This document shows positions 51,105 through 60,653 of a DNA stretch of 64,000 nt, piece by piece (position 1 is the first letter of the stretch; each line of letters opens with the position of its first letter). The stretch comes from Methyloligella sp050110875 (lineage in GTDB: Bacteria > Pseudomonadota > Alphaproteobacteria > Rhizobiales > Methyloligellaceae). The notes below the pieces were generated by a model, which did no database searches, was not told the DNA's origin, and worked only from the letters and a program-made list of their open reading frames with translations. Where the stretch lies: positions 558,001 to 622,000 of the forward strand of contig CP188828.1 of assembly GCA_050110875.1 (NCBI GenBank), in the 5' to 3' direction. Made by a program: the position numbers and the translations under genes.

Positions 51105-52352
51105 TCAGAACGGCGTGCGCGCGATTCGCCGCTCGAAATAGCTCTCGACCGCCTGCGCCACCGCTCGAGCGGTCTTCTTGCGCCAAGCGTCCGACAGAAG
51201 CAACTTTTCGTCTTCCTCGTCGCTGAGATAGCCGAGCTCCAGGAGCACCGAGGGCACGTCGGGCGATTTCAGGACCCGAAACCCAGCCGATTTCGCTTTG
51301 CGGCTATGGAGCTTCACCCGACCTTCGAGGGTCGAAAGGATGGAGCTGGCGAACACAACGGACCGATTCTGGGTCTCGCGCTGGGCGAGATCGATGAGGA
51401 TATTGGCGAGGACCTCGTCGGGCTCCTGGGGCAGATCGTACCCTCCCACGGCGTCGGCCAGGTTTTCCTTGGCGGCGAGCGCACGGGCCTCGGCGTCGGA
51501 AGCCGTCTCCGACAATGTGAAGAGGGTCGCCCCCCTCGCCTCGCCCTTATGGGGGAAGAAGTCGGCATGGATCGAGAGGAAGAGGCTCGCCCCCTTCTCA
51601 TGGGCGAAGGCGACGCGATCGCGAAGAGTGAGGAAGCGGTCGCCCTCGCGGGTCAATGCCACCTCGAACCTGCCGGACTTCTCCAGCCGCTCCTTGAGCA
51701 GCTTGGTGAAGGCGAGCACCACATCCTTCTCTTCCGTGCCTTTCTTGCTGACGGCGCCGGAATCGATGCCGCCATGGCCGGGATCGAGCACGACGACGGG
51801 CTTGGCGTTCGCCGGACGCTCCTTGGCTGGCGGGAGCGGCTTGACCGGCGGCGCAGTGTCGGCGACGGACGCCTCTGTCGTTTCCAGGAAGGTCTTGCGG
51901 TCGGTGGGCACCAGATCGATCACCAGCCGCGCCGGCTGGCCGTCGCGCGCATCGAGGACGAAACTCTTGTCGACCAGGAAGGGCCCCGACACGTCGATGA
52001 CGATGCGGGATTTACCCGGCGCGAAAAGACCGTAGCGATAGCCCTCGATCAGCCCTTTCGGCTTATCGCCGATGCCGGGCGGCATCTGGAACTGCACATC
52101 GGCGAGATCGACGATCACCCGATAAGGATTGTCGAGGGAGAAGATCCGGACATCCACCTTCTCCGACAGGTCGGCAATGAATCGGGTGCGCTGGCCGTCG
52201 CCGGCGAGCCTTGCGTCGTTGGCGACGGTCGGCGCGGCCTGAGCGACCGAAATGTCGATTAGTCCTGCACTCAGCGCGCAAACGAAAGCGAGCAGAAGGC
52301 ATGCGGCGGCCTGAAAACGCCTGCGCAGGTCTCTCGATCGGTTGAGTCGCAT
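51105..52352 (-). CDS. N-acetylmuramoyl-L-alanine amidase with AMIN domain
   Basis: 415 residues from MRLNRSRDLRRRFQAAACLLL, a signal peptide with a basic n-region; a longer in-frame start exists upstream. An AMIN domain (about 40-150, TRFIADLSEKVDVRIFSLDNPYRVIVDL) directs the enzyme to septal peptidoglycan. The Amidase_3 domain follows: VVVLDPGHGGIDSGAV, LFLSIHADFF and SVLLELGYLSDEEDEKLL provide zinc and catalytic residues. AmiC-type, involved in daughter-cell separation. Confidence 0.93.
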   Translation of the reverse strand: MRLNRSRDLRRRFQAAACLLLAFVCALSAGLIDISVAQAAPTVANDARLAGDGQRTRFIADLSEKVDVRIFSLDNPYRVIVDLADVQFQMPPGIGDKPKGLIEGYRYGLFAPGKSRIVIDVSGPFLVDKSFVLDARDGQPARLVIDLVPTDRKTFLETTEASVADTAPPVKPLPPAKERPANAKPVVVLDPGHGGIDSGAVSKKGTEEKDVVLAFTKLLKERLEKSGRFEVALTREGDRFLTLRDRVAFAHEKGASLFLSIHADFFPHKGEARGATLFTLSETASDAEARALAAKENLADAVGGYDLPQEPDEVLANILIDLAQRETQNRSVVFASSILSTLEGRVKLHSRKAKSAGFRVLKSPDVPSVLLELGYLSDEEDEKLLLSDAWRKKTARAVAQAVESYFERRIARTPF

Positions 52353-52971
52353 GTCCAACACTTTGCGGAATCCAAAGCAAACGCCCGTTTTTGCCCTCCT
52401 CAACGGCCCGTGGAGACCGCTGCGGAAAGCGCTAACCCGCTGCGAACTTGCCAAAATTCCGGAAAGGGATCGTTAAGAAAGCGCTGCCTTGGATTAAGGG
52501 CGCTTTGCTGCCACACTTGCCAAATCTCTGTGCAGCATCCTAAATATGACTGTTCGACTCGTTCGAACCGCCGAAGGCCTGGAGCCGCGAATACGCGCGG
52601 GCCGGCCTTGCTAGTCATTATTTTTCGCGCGTCCTGCACGATGTAAACGCGGACGCCGAACCAGGCGGCGGGTGAGAGACGACCGCCTCGACACATCATC
52701 CCCGGCCGGAAAACACACGGCCTTTCGGAGATCGTGATGCAGATCGGATGCACAGATCGAAGCCTCGGACGAAACATCGTTTCGCCCCAGCACGGTCCGG
52801 TGCGCGTTTCCCTAAAAAGCGCGTCACCTAGACCGGCGCTTCGCCATGCGCGCCTGCATCGCGACACCACATCATCTTCAGAACAACAGCCCGCGCGGGC
52901 CTTCGGGTCACTTTTATCGCGGCAGCGCAATCATCTGCCCTTCCCGTCCCGCGCGGCGGAGAACCAACAAC
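52353..52971. other. Long gene-free interval, probable rne leader
   Basis: 619 bases between the divergent amidase and rne. I see no credible gene. A weak promoter-like pair on the plus strand is TTGCCA (52517) with TAAATA 18 bases on. A CGAAAC-ATC-GTTTCG hairpin lies at 52770-52784. A long structured 5' leader through which RNase E controls its own message would fit, as known in enterobacteria, but this is inference. Confidence 0.45.
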
Positions 52972-55767
52972 ATGCCAAGCAAAATGCTGATCGACGCGGC
53001 TCACCCGGAAGAAACCCGGGTGGTCGTCGTCAAGGGAAATCGCGTAGAGGAATTTGATTACGAGTCCGCCAACCGAAAACAGCTTCGCGGAAATATCTAT
53101 CTCGCCAAGGTAACGCGGGTCGAACCCTCGTTGCAGGCCGCTTTCGTCGATTACGGCGGAAACCGGCACGGCTTCCTCGCCTTCAACGAAATCCATCCCG
53201 ACTATTATCAGATCCCGGTCGCAGACCGGCAGGCTCTGCTCGAGGAAGAGGCCGAGGAGCAAAGCCGCGCCTCAGCCGAAGAGGCGGCCGAGGACGACGC
53301 AGCGGCGGGCAAGCGGAAGCGCCGCGGGCGCGGCCGTGGCAAGGCGTCGGACCGTCAGATCGAAGCGGATTCCGATCAGGACGATGCCGAGACGTTCGAT
53401 TCGGACGACGTTGAGGGCGATGCCTCCGACGACGATACGGAGGAGGAGAGCGGCTCCGGCGTCATGCTCGCCAAGAAGGATCTGACCCTCGAAATTTCCG
53501 AGGACGCGCCGCCGCCGGACTCGTCGGACGAAAACGACGACGAGGACGACGATACGGACGAGGATTCGGAGGACGATACCTCCGACGAGGACTCTTCCGA
53601 CGACATCGAGGCCTCAGGCGAGGATGAGTCCGACGACGAAAGCTCGGAAGACGACGGCACCAAGCGCCGCCGGTCGCGTGGACGGGGCCGCGGGCGTGGG
53701 CGCGGTTCGGCGAAGACTGCCAAGAGCGCCAAGAACGGGGACGGCGACAGCGTCGAATCCGTCGGCTCGGAAGACGCGCTGGAAGAGGTGCCGGAGCGCG
53801 CCCGTCGGCGTCGCCGCTCCTACAAGATCCAAGAGGTCATCCGCCGCCGCCAGATCATCCTGGTGCAGGTGGTGAAGGAGGAGCGCGGCAATAAGGGCGC
53901 CGCCCTCACGACCTATCTGTCGCTTGCCGGCCGCTACACGGTGCTGATGCCCAACACGGCACGGGGCGGCGGCATTTCCCGCAAGATCACCCAAGCCCCG
54001 GACCGCAAGCGTCTGCGCGAGATCGCCGACGAGCTGGAGGTGCCGGAGGGCATGGGGTTGATCATCCGCACCGCCGGCGCCCAGCGCACCAAGGCGGAGG
54101 TGAAACGCGATTACGACTATCTCCTGCGCCTGTGGGAGACGGTGCGCGATCTCACCCTGGAATCGACGGCGCCGAGCCTCGTCTACGAGGAAGGCAGCCT
54201 GATCAAGCGGTCGATCCGCGATCTCTACAACAAGGATATCGACGAGGTTCTGGTGGCCGGCGAAGAGGGCTACCGGGAGGCCAAGGACTTCATGCGCATG
54301 CTCATGCCGAGCCATGCGAAGAATGTGAAGCTCTACAAGGAGCCCGATCCTCTCTTCATCAAATACAAGGTGGAGCGCCAGCTCGCGGCGATGTTCAGCC
54401 CGCAGGTCACGCTGAAATCGGGCGGCTATATCGTCATCAACCAGACGGAAGCCCTGGTCGCCATCGACGTAAACTCCGGCAAGGCGACCCGGGAGCACAA
54501 TATCGAGGACACCGCGCTTCAGACCAATCTGGAAGCGGCGGAGGAGATCGCCCGCCAGCTGCGCTTGCGGGATCTGGCCGGGCTGATTGTCATCGACTTC
54601 ATCGATATGGACGAACGGCGTAACAGCCGTCAGGTGGAGAAACGCCTGAAGGATTCCTTGCGCAACGATCGGGCCCGGATCCAGGTGGGCCGGATCAGCG
54701 CCTTCGGGCTTTTGGAGATGTCGCGCCAACGCCTGCGCACGGGCATGCTGGAAGGCAGCACGAGCCCCTGCCCCGTCTGTCAGGGCACGGGCGTCGTCCG
54801 TTCCATCGAATCGGTGGCGCTGGACGTGCTGCGGAGCATCGAGGACAAGCTGATCACCGATGGCGTGATGCCGCTCGCGGCCACCACGGCGCCGGATGTG
54901 GCGCTCTACATCCTCAATCAGAAGCGCGCCCATCTGAAGGATATCGAGCATCGCTACGCGGTGCCGATCATGGTCACGGCGGGCGAGAGCCTGCATGGAT
55001 CCCACTTCACCATCGAGCGGATGGCCGAGACCGAGATGTCGACGGGCGACAGCTCCGTGGTGCAGATGGATTGGGCGCATCACCAGCCCGGCGCCTCCGA
55101 TGACGAGGATTCCTCCGGAGACGGCCGCGCCAAGCGCTCGCGCCGGCGCCGGCGGAAGCGTCGCGGCGGCGGCGATCAGGAGCAGGAGGCTTCGGAGCGC
55201 CAGAGCTCGACCGATACGGACGAGCAGGACGATCAGGACAATGCCGTCGCTGCGCGGTCCGAGGAGGATGCGGAGGACGGCGAGAGCCAGCCGAAGAAGC
55301 CCCGCCGGCGTGGACGCCGCGGCGGACGGCGCGGCCGCGGACGCGGCCGTGGCGGCGAGCGCGCAGCCTCTGAAGGGCAGAATGACGAGGCCGAGACCGG
55401 CCCGGACGAAGCCACGGAACCCCGCAGCCAGGAAGGCGACGACGAGCGTCCCGAATCTACCGCCGCCGCTGAGGGCGGAGCGAGCAAATCTCGTCGCAAG
55501 CCGCGCAAGGACGAAGGCCAGGCCGATACGGTCAGCGCGGAAAAACCTGAGCTTGCCGCGACGGATGATGAGACCGAAAACGCCGCTGGCGGCAGCAATG
55601 GCCATGACTACGAATCGCCGGAACCGGTCGCCGCGATGGACAGCGACGAAGACGACGCTAGCGAGCGGCGCTCTTTCTTCGCGCGGCGATCCCAGGCCAA
55701 TACCGAAGTCGTGGTGGAGGAAGAAGAGGACGATCGTCCCCGCCGCCGCGGCTGGTGGCAGCGTTAA
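52972..55767 (+). CDS. rne: Ribonuclease E
   Basis: 931 residues from MPSKMLIDAAHPEETRVVVV. The S1 domain begins at about residue 36 (RGNIYLAKVTRVEPSLQAAFVDYGGNRHGFL) but is split by a roughly 190-residue Asp/Glu/Ser-rich insert with two RG-rich patches, resuming at IQEVIRRRQIILVQVVKEERGNKGA. The catalytic core has VAIDVNSGKATRE and IVIDFIDMDERRNSR (acidic metal ligands) and the zinc-link CPVCQGTG. The C-terminal 230 residues are disordered and Arg/Glu-rich, the degradosome scaffold. Single-gene unit with a terminator. Confidence 0.95.
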   Translation: MPSKMLIDAAHPEETRVVVVKGNRVEEFDYESANRKQLRGNIYLAKVTRVEPSLQAAFVDYGGNRHGFLAFNEIHPDYYQIPVADRQALLEEEAEEQSRASAEEAAEDDAAAGKRKRRGRGRGKASDRQIEADSDQDDAETFDSDDVEGDASDDDTEEESGSGVMLAKKDLTLEISEDAPPPDSSDENDDEDDDTDEDSEDDTSDEDSSDDIEASGEDESDDESSEDDGTKRRRSRGRGRGRGRGSAKTAKSAKNGDGDSVESVGSEDALEEVPERARRRRRSYKIQEVIRRRQIILVQVVKEERGNKGAALTTYLSLAGRYTVLMPNTARGGGISRKITQAPDRKRLREIADELEVPEGMGLIIRTAGAQRTKAEVKRDYDYLLRLWETVRDLTLESTAPSLVYEEGSLIKRSIRDLYNKDIDEVLVAGEEGYREAKDFMRMLMPSHAKNVKLYKEPDPLFIKYKVERQLAAMFSPQVTLKSGGYIVINQTEALVAIDVNSGKATREHNIEDTALQTNLEAAEEIARQLRLRDLAGLIVIDFIDMDERRNSRQVEKRLKDSLRNDRARIQVGRISAFGLLEMSRQRLRTGMLEGSTSPCPVCQGTGVVRSIESVALDVLRSIEDKLITDGVMPLAATTAPDVALYILNQKRAHLKDIEHRYAVPIMVTAGESLHGSHFTIERMAETEMSTGDSSVVQMDWAHHQPGASDDEDSSGDGRAKRSRRRRRKRRGGGDQEQEASERQSSTDTDEQDDQDNAVAARSEEDAEDGESQPKKPRRRGRRGGRRGRGRGRGGERAASEGQNDEAETGPDEATEPRSQEGDDERPESTAAAEGGASKSRRKPRKDEGQADTVSAEKPELAATDDETENAAGGSNGHDYESPEPVAAMDSDEDDASERRSFFARRSQANTEVVVEEEEDDRPRRRGWWQR

Positions 55768-55805
55768 ACGGAACCTGCCTAAAACGACCTGCCTCAGGCA
55801 TTCTG

Positions 55806-55833
55806 GGAGGCCCCTTCGGGGGCCTCCTTTCGT
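55806..55833. terminator. Terminator between rne and the aminotransferase gene
   Basis: A 9-bp perfect stem GGAGGCCCC/GGGGCCTCC with a TTCG tetraloop, followed by TTTCGTTT on the plus strand. It ends rne and may also act for the convergent minus-strand gene. Confidence 0.85.
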
Positions 55834-55849
55834 TTGAGAGCCCTCCGGC

Positions 55850-57073
55850 CTAGCCGCCCTGCCCTGCCGCGCTCCAGGCTTGCAGGCGCCGGCTCGCCTC
55901 GCGCATCTCCTCCAGGGAGCCGGCATAGGAAAAGCGCACGAAGCGGTGGCCTTCCGCCGGATCGAAATCGAGGCCGGGCGTGACCGCCACGCCGGCGCGA
56001 TCCAGCATCGTTTGGCACAGGGCGCGGCTGTCCTCGGCGATGGCGCCTATATCCGCATAGAGATAGAAGGCGCCGTCGGCGGGAAGGATGTCCTTGAACC
56101 CCGCCTTGGGCAGTTCCTCCAACAGGAGCGCGCGATTGGCGGCATAGACCTTCCGCGTTGCCTCGAGCTCCTCGATCCCATCGAAAGCGCCCAGCGCCGC
56201 ATGCTGGGCGATGGCCGAGGTGGAAATGTAGAGGTTCTGGGCGAGGCGCTCGATGGGCCGCACCAGATCTTCCGGCACCACGAGCCAGCCGATGCGCCAG
56301 CCGGTCATGCTGAAATATTTCGAGAAGCTGTTGACGACGATGGCCTGGCCGCTTGCGGCGAGCGCCGTCTCGGCAGGCCGGTCGTATTCGAGCCCGTGAT
56401 AGATCTCGTCTGAGACCAGCCACAGACCTTCCCTGGCGCAGGCGCGGGCAATCTCCCCGATCCTGCCGTCGACGGCCATGGTGCCTGTCGGATTGTTGGG
56501 GCTCGCCACCAGAAGCCCTTTCGCGCCTGCCGCTTTCAGCGCTTCGACATGGGATGCATGGGGCATCCACCGGTCGTCCGCGCCGGGCGAGATGAGATGG
56601 GCTTCGGCGCCCAGCGCTTTCAGGATATGGCGGTAGCAGGGATAGCCGGGCGACGGCAGCCCGAAGCTGTCGCCCGCCTCCAAAATAGCCAGGAAGGCGA
56701 GGATGAAGCCGGCGGACGATCCGGCCGTCACCACCACCCGTTCCGGCGCCACGCCGATCCCATAGCGCTCGCCGTAAAAGCGCGCGATCCGCTCGCGCAG
56801 ACGCGGGACGCCCAGGGCATCCGTATAGCCAAGCCGGTCGGAGCGAAGCGCGGCTTCGGCGGCTTGCAGAGCGGATTTCGGCGCCGGCGTGGCCGGCTGA
56901 CCCACCTCCATATGGATGATGTCGTCGCCCCGCGCGACACGGGCATTGGCCTCGCGCATCACGTCCATGACAATGAACGGATCGATGCGGCTCCGGGACG
57001 AGGGCGGTTGCGGCCCTGTCACGCTGTTGCCCCATTCGGGGCGATCATCGGGCCTTGAGGTGGGCGATCGCAT
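55850..57073 (-). CDS. Class I/II pyridoxal-phosphate aminotransferase
   Basis: 407 residues from MRSPTSRPDDRP; the frame opens 16 codons further upstream. AspC/MalY-like fold: HMEVGQPATPAPKSALQAAEAAL, VTAGSSAGFILAF, VASPNNPTGTM, LVSDEIYHGLEYD and the PLP lysine in NSFSKYFSMTGWRIGW. Substrate cannot be set from sequence; aspartate, aromatic or alanine types are all possible. Divergent from the M48 protease with 148 bases between starts. Confidence 0.92.
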   Translation of the reverse strand: MRSPTSRPDDRPEWGNSVTGPQPPSSRSRIDPFIVMDVMREANARVARGDDIIHMEVGQPATPAPKSALQAAEAALRSDRLGYTDALGVPRLRERIARFYGERYGIGVAPERVVVTAGSSAGFILAFLAILEAGDSFGLPSPGYPCYRHILKALGAEAHLISPGADDRWMPHASHVEALKAAGAKGLLVASPNNPTGTMAVDGRIGEIARACAREGLWLVSDEIYHGLEYDRPAETALAASGQAIVVNSFSKYFSMTGWRIGWLVVPEDLVRPIERLAQNLYISTSAIAQHAALGAFDGIEELEATRKVYAANRALLLEELPKAGFKDILPADGAFYLYADIGAIAEDSRALCQTMLDRAGVAVTPGLDFDPAEGHRFVRFSYAGSLEEMREASRRLQAWSAAGQGG

Positions 57074-57221
57074 AAAAGCTGACTTTCCAAGGTTTCGGCC
57101 CGGCCGGTCGCGTTCGATCAAATCCGGGTGATGTTCGACGGAAGTGGATTGGCCGCGAGGCTATCGCTGTGCGATACCCGTCTTTGGCTATTGATCGCAA
57201 ACGCTTAGCATATTCCGGACA

Positions 57222-58649
57222 ATGCACGCGCCGGTTCGAACCAGAAAGATGAGCTTCTCAAGATTCGGCAGAGCCACGGTTGCGGGACTGCTGGCCGTTA
57301 CGCTCGCCTTCTCCTCATTTGTGACCAGCGCCGCTTCGGCGGCCGGGCTGATCCGCGATGCGGAGACCGAAACGCTGATCCGCGACTACGCCAAGCCGAT
57401 CTTCAACGCCGCCGGGCTCGGCTCGCAAGGAATCGAGATTCATATCGTCAACGACCGCGCCTTCAACGCTTTCGTGGTCGACGGCCACAACATGTTCATC
57501 CATGCCGGCACGATCATGATGGCCGATAACCCCAACCAGGTGATCGGCGTGATCGCCCATGAGAGCGGCCATATCACCGGCGGCCATCTCGCCCGGCTCC
57601 GGTCGCAGATGGCGAAGGCCAAATCCACCGCCCTGATGCTGCAGCTTCTCGGCCTCGCCGCCATGGCGGCGGGCGCGGTCGCGGGCGAGGGCAATATCGG
57701 CCAGGCCGGCGCAGGCATCGCCTTCGGCGGCACGGAAGCGATGATGCGCTCTGTGCTGGCCTACCGGCAGGACGAGGAATCCTCCGCCGACCAGGCGGCC
57801 GTGACTTTCCTCAACGCGACCCAGCAATCGGGCAAAGGGATGCTGGAATCCTTCGAGTATCTGCAGAGCAAGCTGCTCGGCGTGGAAGGGATCAACCCGT
57901 TCCTGCAGAGCCATCCCCTGCCCTCCCAGCGCCTCTCACAGCTTCGGGAACTCGTGAGGTCGAGCCCGTATTACGACAAGAAGGATCCGCAAGAGCTTCA
58001 GTTCCGGCACGATCTGGTGCGCGCCAAGCTGGTCGGCTTCATGGAAAAGCCGGAGGTGGTGTTCAACAAATATCCGAAGGACGATCGCAGCTTCCCGTCC
58101 TATTATGCCCGGGCGATCGCGACCTATCGGGATAAAGGGGTCGATGCGGCCATGCCGCTGCTCAATGCGCTGGTCGAAGCGCAGCCCGACTGGCCCTATT
58201 TTCACGAGCTGCGCGGGCAGTTCCTGTTCGAAAGCGGCCGTGCGGCCCAGGCCGTTCCCGACCTAAAGAAGGCCGTGGAGCTGGCGCCGGAAGAACCGCT
58301 GATCCGCGTGATGCTGGCACAGGCGCTGCTCGCTGCGCCGAATCCGCGCAATGTGGACGATGCGATCAAGCATCTGAACTTCGCGCTCGCCAGGGAGCGC
58401 AGTTCGGCCATGGGCTATCGGCAGCTCGCCATCGCCTATGCCCGCAAGGCCGAGACCGTGCCGGCACAGGCGCGCAAGGATTTCCTGGCACGCGCCGATC
58501 TTGCCTCGGCGGAAGCCTATTTCTATGAAGGACAACTCGACCTCGCCAAGATGCAGGCGAAACGTGCCAAGACGGCTTTCATCGAAGGCACGCCAAACTG
58601 GATTCAGGCCGACGATATTCTGGCCTTCCAACCCCCCAAGACCAACTGA
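57222..58649 (+). CDS. M48-family metalloprotease with TPR repeats (BepA-like)
   Basis: 475 residues. A signal peptide covers about residues 15-40 (VAGLLAVTLAFSSFVTSAASA); ATG at residue 10 is an alternative start. The zinc motif HESGH is at residues 113-117, with the third ligand in YRQDEESSADQAAVTFL. TPR-like repeats fill the C-terminal 200 residues. Periplasmic relatives help or degrade outer-membrane proteins during LptD/BAM assembly. The dsbA-like gene follows by 32 bases, so both probably serve periplasmic protein quality control. Confidence 0.93.
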   Translation: MHAPVRTRKMSFSRFGRATVAGLLAVTLAFSSFVTSAASAAGLIRDAETETLIRDYAKPIFNAAGLGSQGIEIHIVNDRAFNAFVVDGHNMFIHAGTIMMADNPNQVIGVIAHESGHITGGHLARLRSQMAKAKSTALMLQLLGLAAMAAGAVAGEGNIGQAGAGIAFGGTEAMMRSVLAYRQDEESSADQAAVTFLNATQQSGKGMLESFEYLQSKLLGVEGINPFLQSHPLPSQRLSQLRELVRSSPYYDKKDPQELQFRHDLVRAKLVGFMEKPEVVFNKYPKDDRSFPSYYARAIATYRDKGVDAAMPLLNALVEAQPDWPYFHELRGQFLFESGRAAQAVPDLKKAVELAPEEPLIRVMLAQALLAAPNPRNVDDAIKHLNFALARERSSAMGYRQLAIAYARKAETVPAQARKDFLARADLASAEAYFYEGQLDLAKMQAKRAKTAFIEGTPNWIQADDILAFQPPKTN

Positions 58650-58681
58650 GACGCTGACTATCGTCTCTTAGGAGAACTCTC

Positions 58682-59521
58682 ATGACTGCAAGAACAGGCC
58701 TCCTCGCCGCCCTGGTGGCTGCGATCGTCTCCGCCGCGGTGACGGCGGCGGGGCTGCTGATCTTCGCCCCGGACCGGGCTTTCCAGCTCACCGGCGACGG
58801 AGCAGAGAACGGACCGATCGCCAATCTCGATATGAGCGACGATGGGACCCGGACTCAGGTGATCGCCGTGGTGCGCGATTATCTCGTCAACAATCCGGAA
58901 ATCCTGGTCGACATGTCCCAGGAGCTGGACGAGCGCCAGCAGGCCGCCCAAAACGAGTTGCAGAAGAAGGGTATCGGCGACAATGCCGACAAGATCTTCC
59001 GCTCCGATTACGCCTATGTGGGCGGCAATCCCGATGGCGACGTCACCGTGGTCGAGTTCTTCGATTACAATTGCGGCTTCTGCAAGCGCGCCTTGCCCGA
59101 TGTGGTCAAGCTGACCGAAGAGGACAACAGCGTCCGCGTGGTCTTCAAGGAGCTGCCGATCTTCGGCGAGGATTCCGAGGCCGCCGCACGGGCCGCCCTC
59201 GCCGCGAAGGAACAGGGCAAATATTTCGAGATGCACCAGCGCCTGTTCAACGATCCGGGCAAGGCGAACAAGGGCAAGGCGCTCGCGATCGCCAAGGATC
59301 TCGACCTCGATATGGAGCAGTTCGAAGAGGACATGCAGAGCGACAAGGTCGAGGCGGCCCTCGCGGAGAACATGGAGATCGCCAGCGCCATCGGCCTGCA
59401 GGGCACGCCGCTCTATCTGATCGGCGACGAGATCATCGCCGGCGCGCCGGACAATCTGTTCGAGCAGCTGGAAAAGAACGTCGCTCAAATCCGCAAAAAC
59501 GGCTGCACCACCACCTGCTGA
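58682..59521 (+). CDS. DsbA-family thiol:disulfide oxidoreductase
   Basis: 279 residues. An N-terminal membrane or signal segment (8-28, LAALVAAIVSAAVTAAGLLIF), a helical linker, then a DsbA-like thioredoxin domain with EFFDYNCGFCKRALPDV (Cys131-Cys134) and the cis-proline loop GLQGTPLYLIG. ScsC/Com1-like length. It likely introduces or isomerises disulfides in the periplasm. The C-terminus ends in a second cysteine pair, GCTTTC. Probably cotranscribed with the M48 protease. Confidence 0.93.
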   Translation: MTARTGLLAALVAAIVSAAVTAAGLLIFAPDRAFQLTGDGAENGPIANLDMSDDGTRTQVIAVVRDYLVNNPEILVDMSQELDERQQAAQNELQKKGIGDNADKIFRSDYAYVGGNPDGDVTVVEFFDYNCGFCKRALPDVVKLTEEDNSVRVVFKELPIFGEDSEAAARAALAAKEQGKYFEMHQRLFNDPGKANKGKALAIAKDLDLDMEQFEEDMQSDKVEAALAENMEIASAIGLQGTPLYLIGDEIIAGAPDNLFEQLEKNVAQIRKNGCTTTC

Positions 59522-59700
59522 CGCTGCGAGGCGCCAGGCATAAACGCTCTGGCGCCTCCCGCTTTGCGGCTTTAGAAGAAATTTGATAAAGAGCCGCGGC
59601 CTATACTGCCCAGCCAAACCGGCCAGGGCAGGCTTCGTGTCGCCCGGGTGGCGGCGGTTTTCTTGCGTTACTGTCTCAATTGCCAGGTGTTTGCCCGTCC

Positions 59701-60153
59701 ATGGCCAAACCGATCTTCATTCTCAACGGCCCGAATCTGAACCTTCTGGGCAAGCGTGAGCCGGAGATCTATGGCCATGAGACTTTGGACGACCTCAAGG
59801 CGATCTGCGCGGCCAAGGCGGAGTCTTTCGGGCTCACGATCGATTTCCGCCAAAGCAATCACGAAGGCGAGCTGATCACCTGGATTCAGGAGGCGCGCGA
59901 GAATGCCTCGGGCATTATTGTCAACGCGGGCGCCCTGACGCATACATCTGTGGGCTTGCTCGACGCGCTGCTCGCGGTCTCGGTGCCAAGCTTGGAAGTT
60001 CATCTTTCCAATGTCTTTGCCCGGGAGCCGTTCCGGCAGCATTCTTATATTTCCAAGGGGGTGAAGGGCGTGATCTGCGGACTCGGACCGAAAGGATACG
60101 AGCTCGCGATCGAGGCTCTCGCCACAATGATCGGTGAAGGCGGGAAGAGGTAA
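59701..60153 (+). CDS. aroQ: 3-dehydroquinate dehydratase, type II
   Basis: 150 residues from MAKPIFILNGPNLNLLGKREP; a longer frame begins seven codons earlier. Type II features: LNGPNLNLLGKREPEIYG (catalytic Tyr in EIYG), SNHEGELITWIQEA, NAGALTHTSVGLLDAL and HLSNVFAREPFRQHSY. Third step of the shikimate route. The stop overlaps the accB start (TAATG), the common alphaproteobacterial aroQ-accB-accC arrangement. Confidence 0.97.
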   Translation: MAKPIFILNGPNLNLLGKREPEIYGHETLDDLKAICAAKAESFGLTIDFRQSNHEGELITWIQEARENASGIIVNAGALTHTSVGLLDALLAVSVPSLEVHLSNVFAREPFRQHSYISKGVKGVICGLGPKGYELAIEALATMIGEGGKR

Positions 60154-60644
60154 TGGCGGACGAGAAGAAAACGCCGGAGTCAAAAATGACGGGAGCCTTC
60201 GATAAGGCCTTCATTCAGGAGCTCGCGGAGCTTCTGACGGAGACCGAGCTCACCGAGATCGAGATCGAACATGACGGGCAACGCATCCGCGTCGCCAGAA
60301 ATCAGACCATTGTCGCGGGCGGTTTCGCGCCCTCTGCCGGGAGCGGCGAGGCGCCGGCCACCAAGCCGTCCGAAAAATCTGCCAAGCCGGAAGCCGGACC
60401 GCATCCCGGCACCGTGACCTCGCCCATGGTCGGCACGGCCTATCGGGCGCCGGAGCCCGGCGCACCGCCCTTCGTTGAGGTCGGCACGCGGGTCACCGCC
60501 GGCCAGACCATCCTGATCATCGAGGCCATGAAGACGATGAACCACATCCCTGCCCCGCACGCAGGCACGGTCATCGCCATTCTCGTGGAGGACGGGCACC
60601 CTGTCGAATATGGCGAGCCCATCGTCGTCATCGAATCCAACTAG
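60153..60644 (+). CDS. accB: Biotin carboxyl carrier protein of acetyl-CoA carboxylase
   Basis: 163 residues. An N-terminal helical region is followed by an Ala/Pro-rich linker (residues 60-85), and the biotinyl domain starts at VTSPMVGTAYRAPEPGAPPFVEVG. The biotinylated lysine is in IIEAMKTMNHIPA (Lys127 by this count). It carries CO2 from AccC to the carboxyltransferase for malonyl-CoA synthesis. Translationally coupled to aroQ, nine bases before accC. Confidence 0.97.
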   Translation: MADEKKTPESKMTGAFDKAFIQELAELLTETELTEIEIEHDGQRIRVARNQTIVAGGFAPSAGSGEAPATKPSEKSAKPEAGPHPGTVTSPMVGTAYRAPEPGAPPFVEVGTRVTAGQTILIIEAMKTMNHIPAPHAGTVIAILVEDGHPVEYGEPIVVIESN

Positions 60645-60653
60645 CGGCCCCAG

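Noticed and set aside
48389..51226. 945-codon open frame on the plus strand opposite mrcA
   Set aside because: Antisense shadow of a clear penicillin-binding protein 1A, with low-information composition and no motif.
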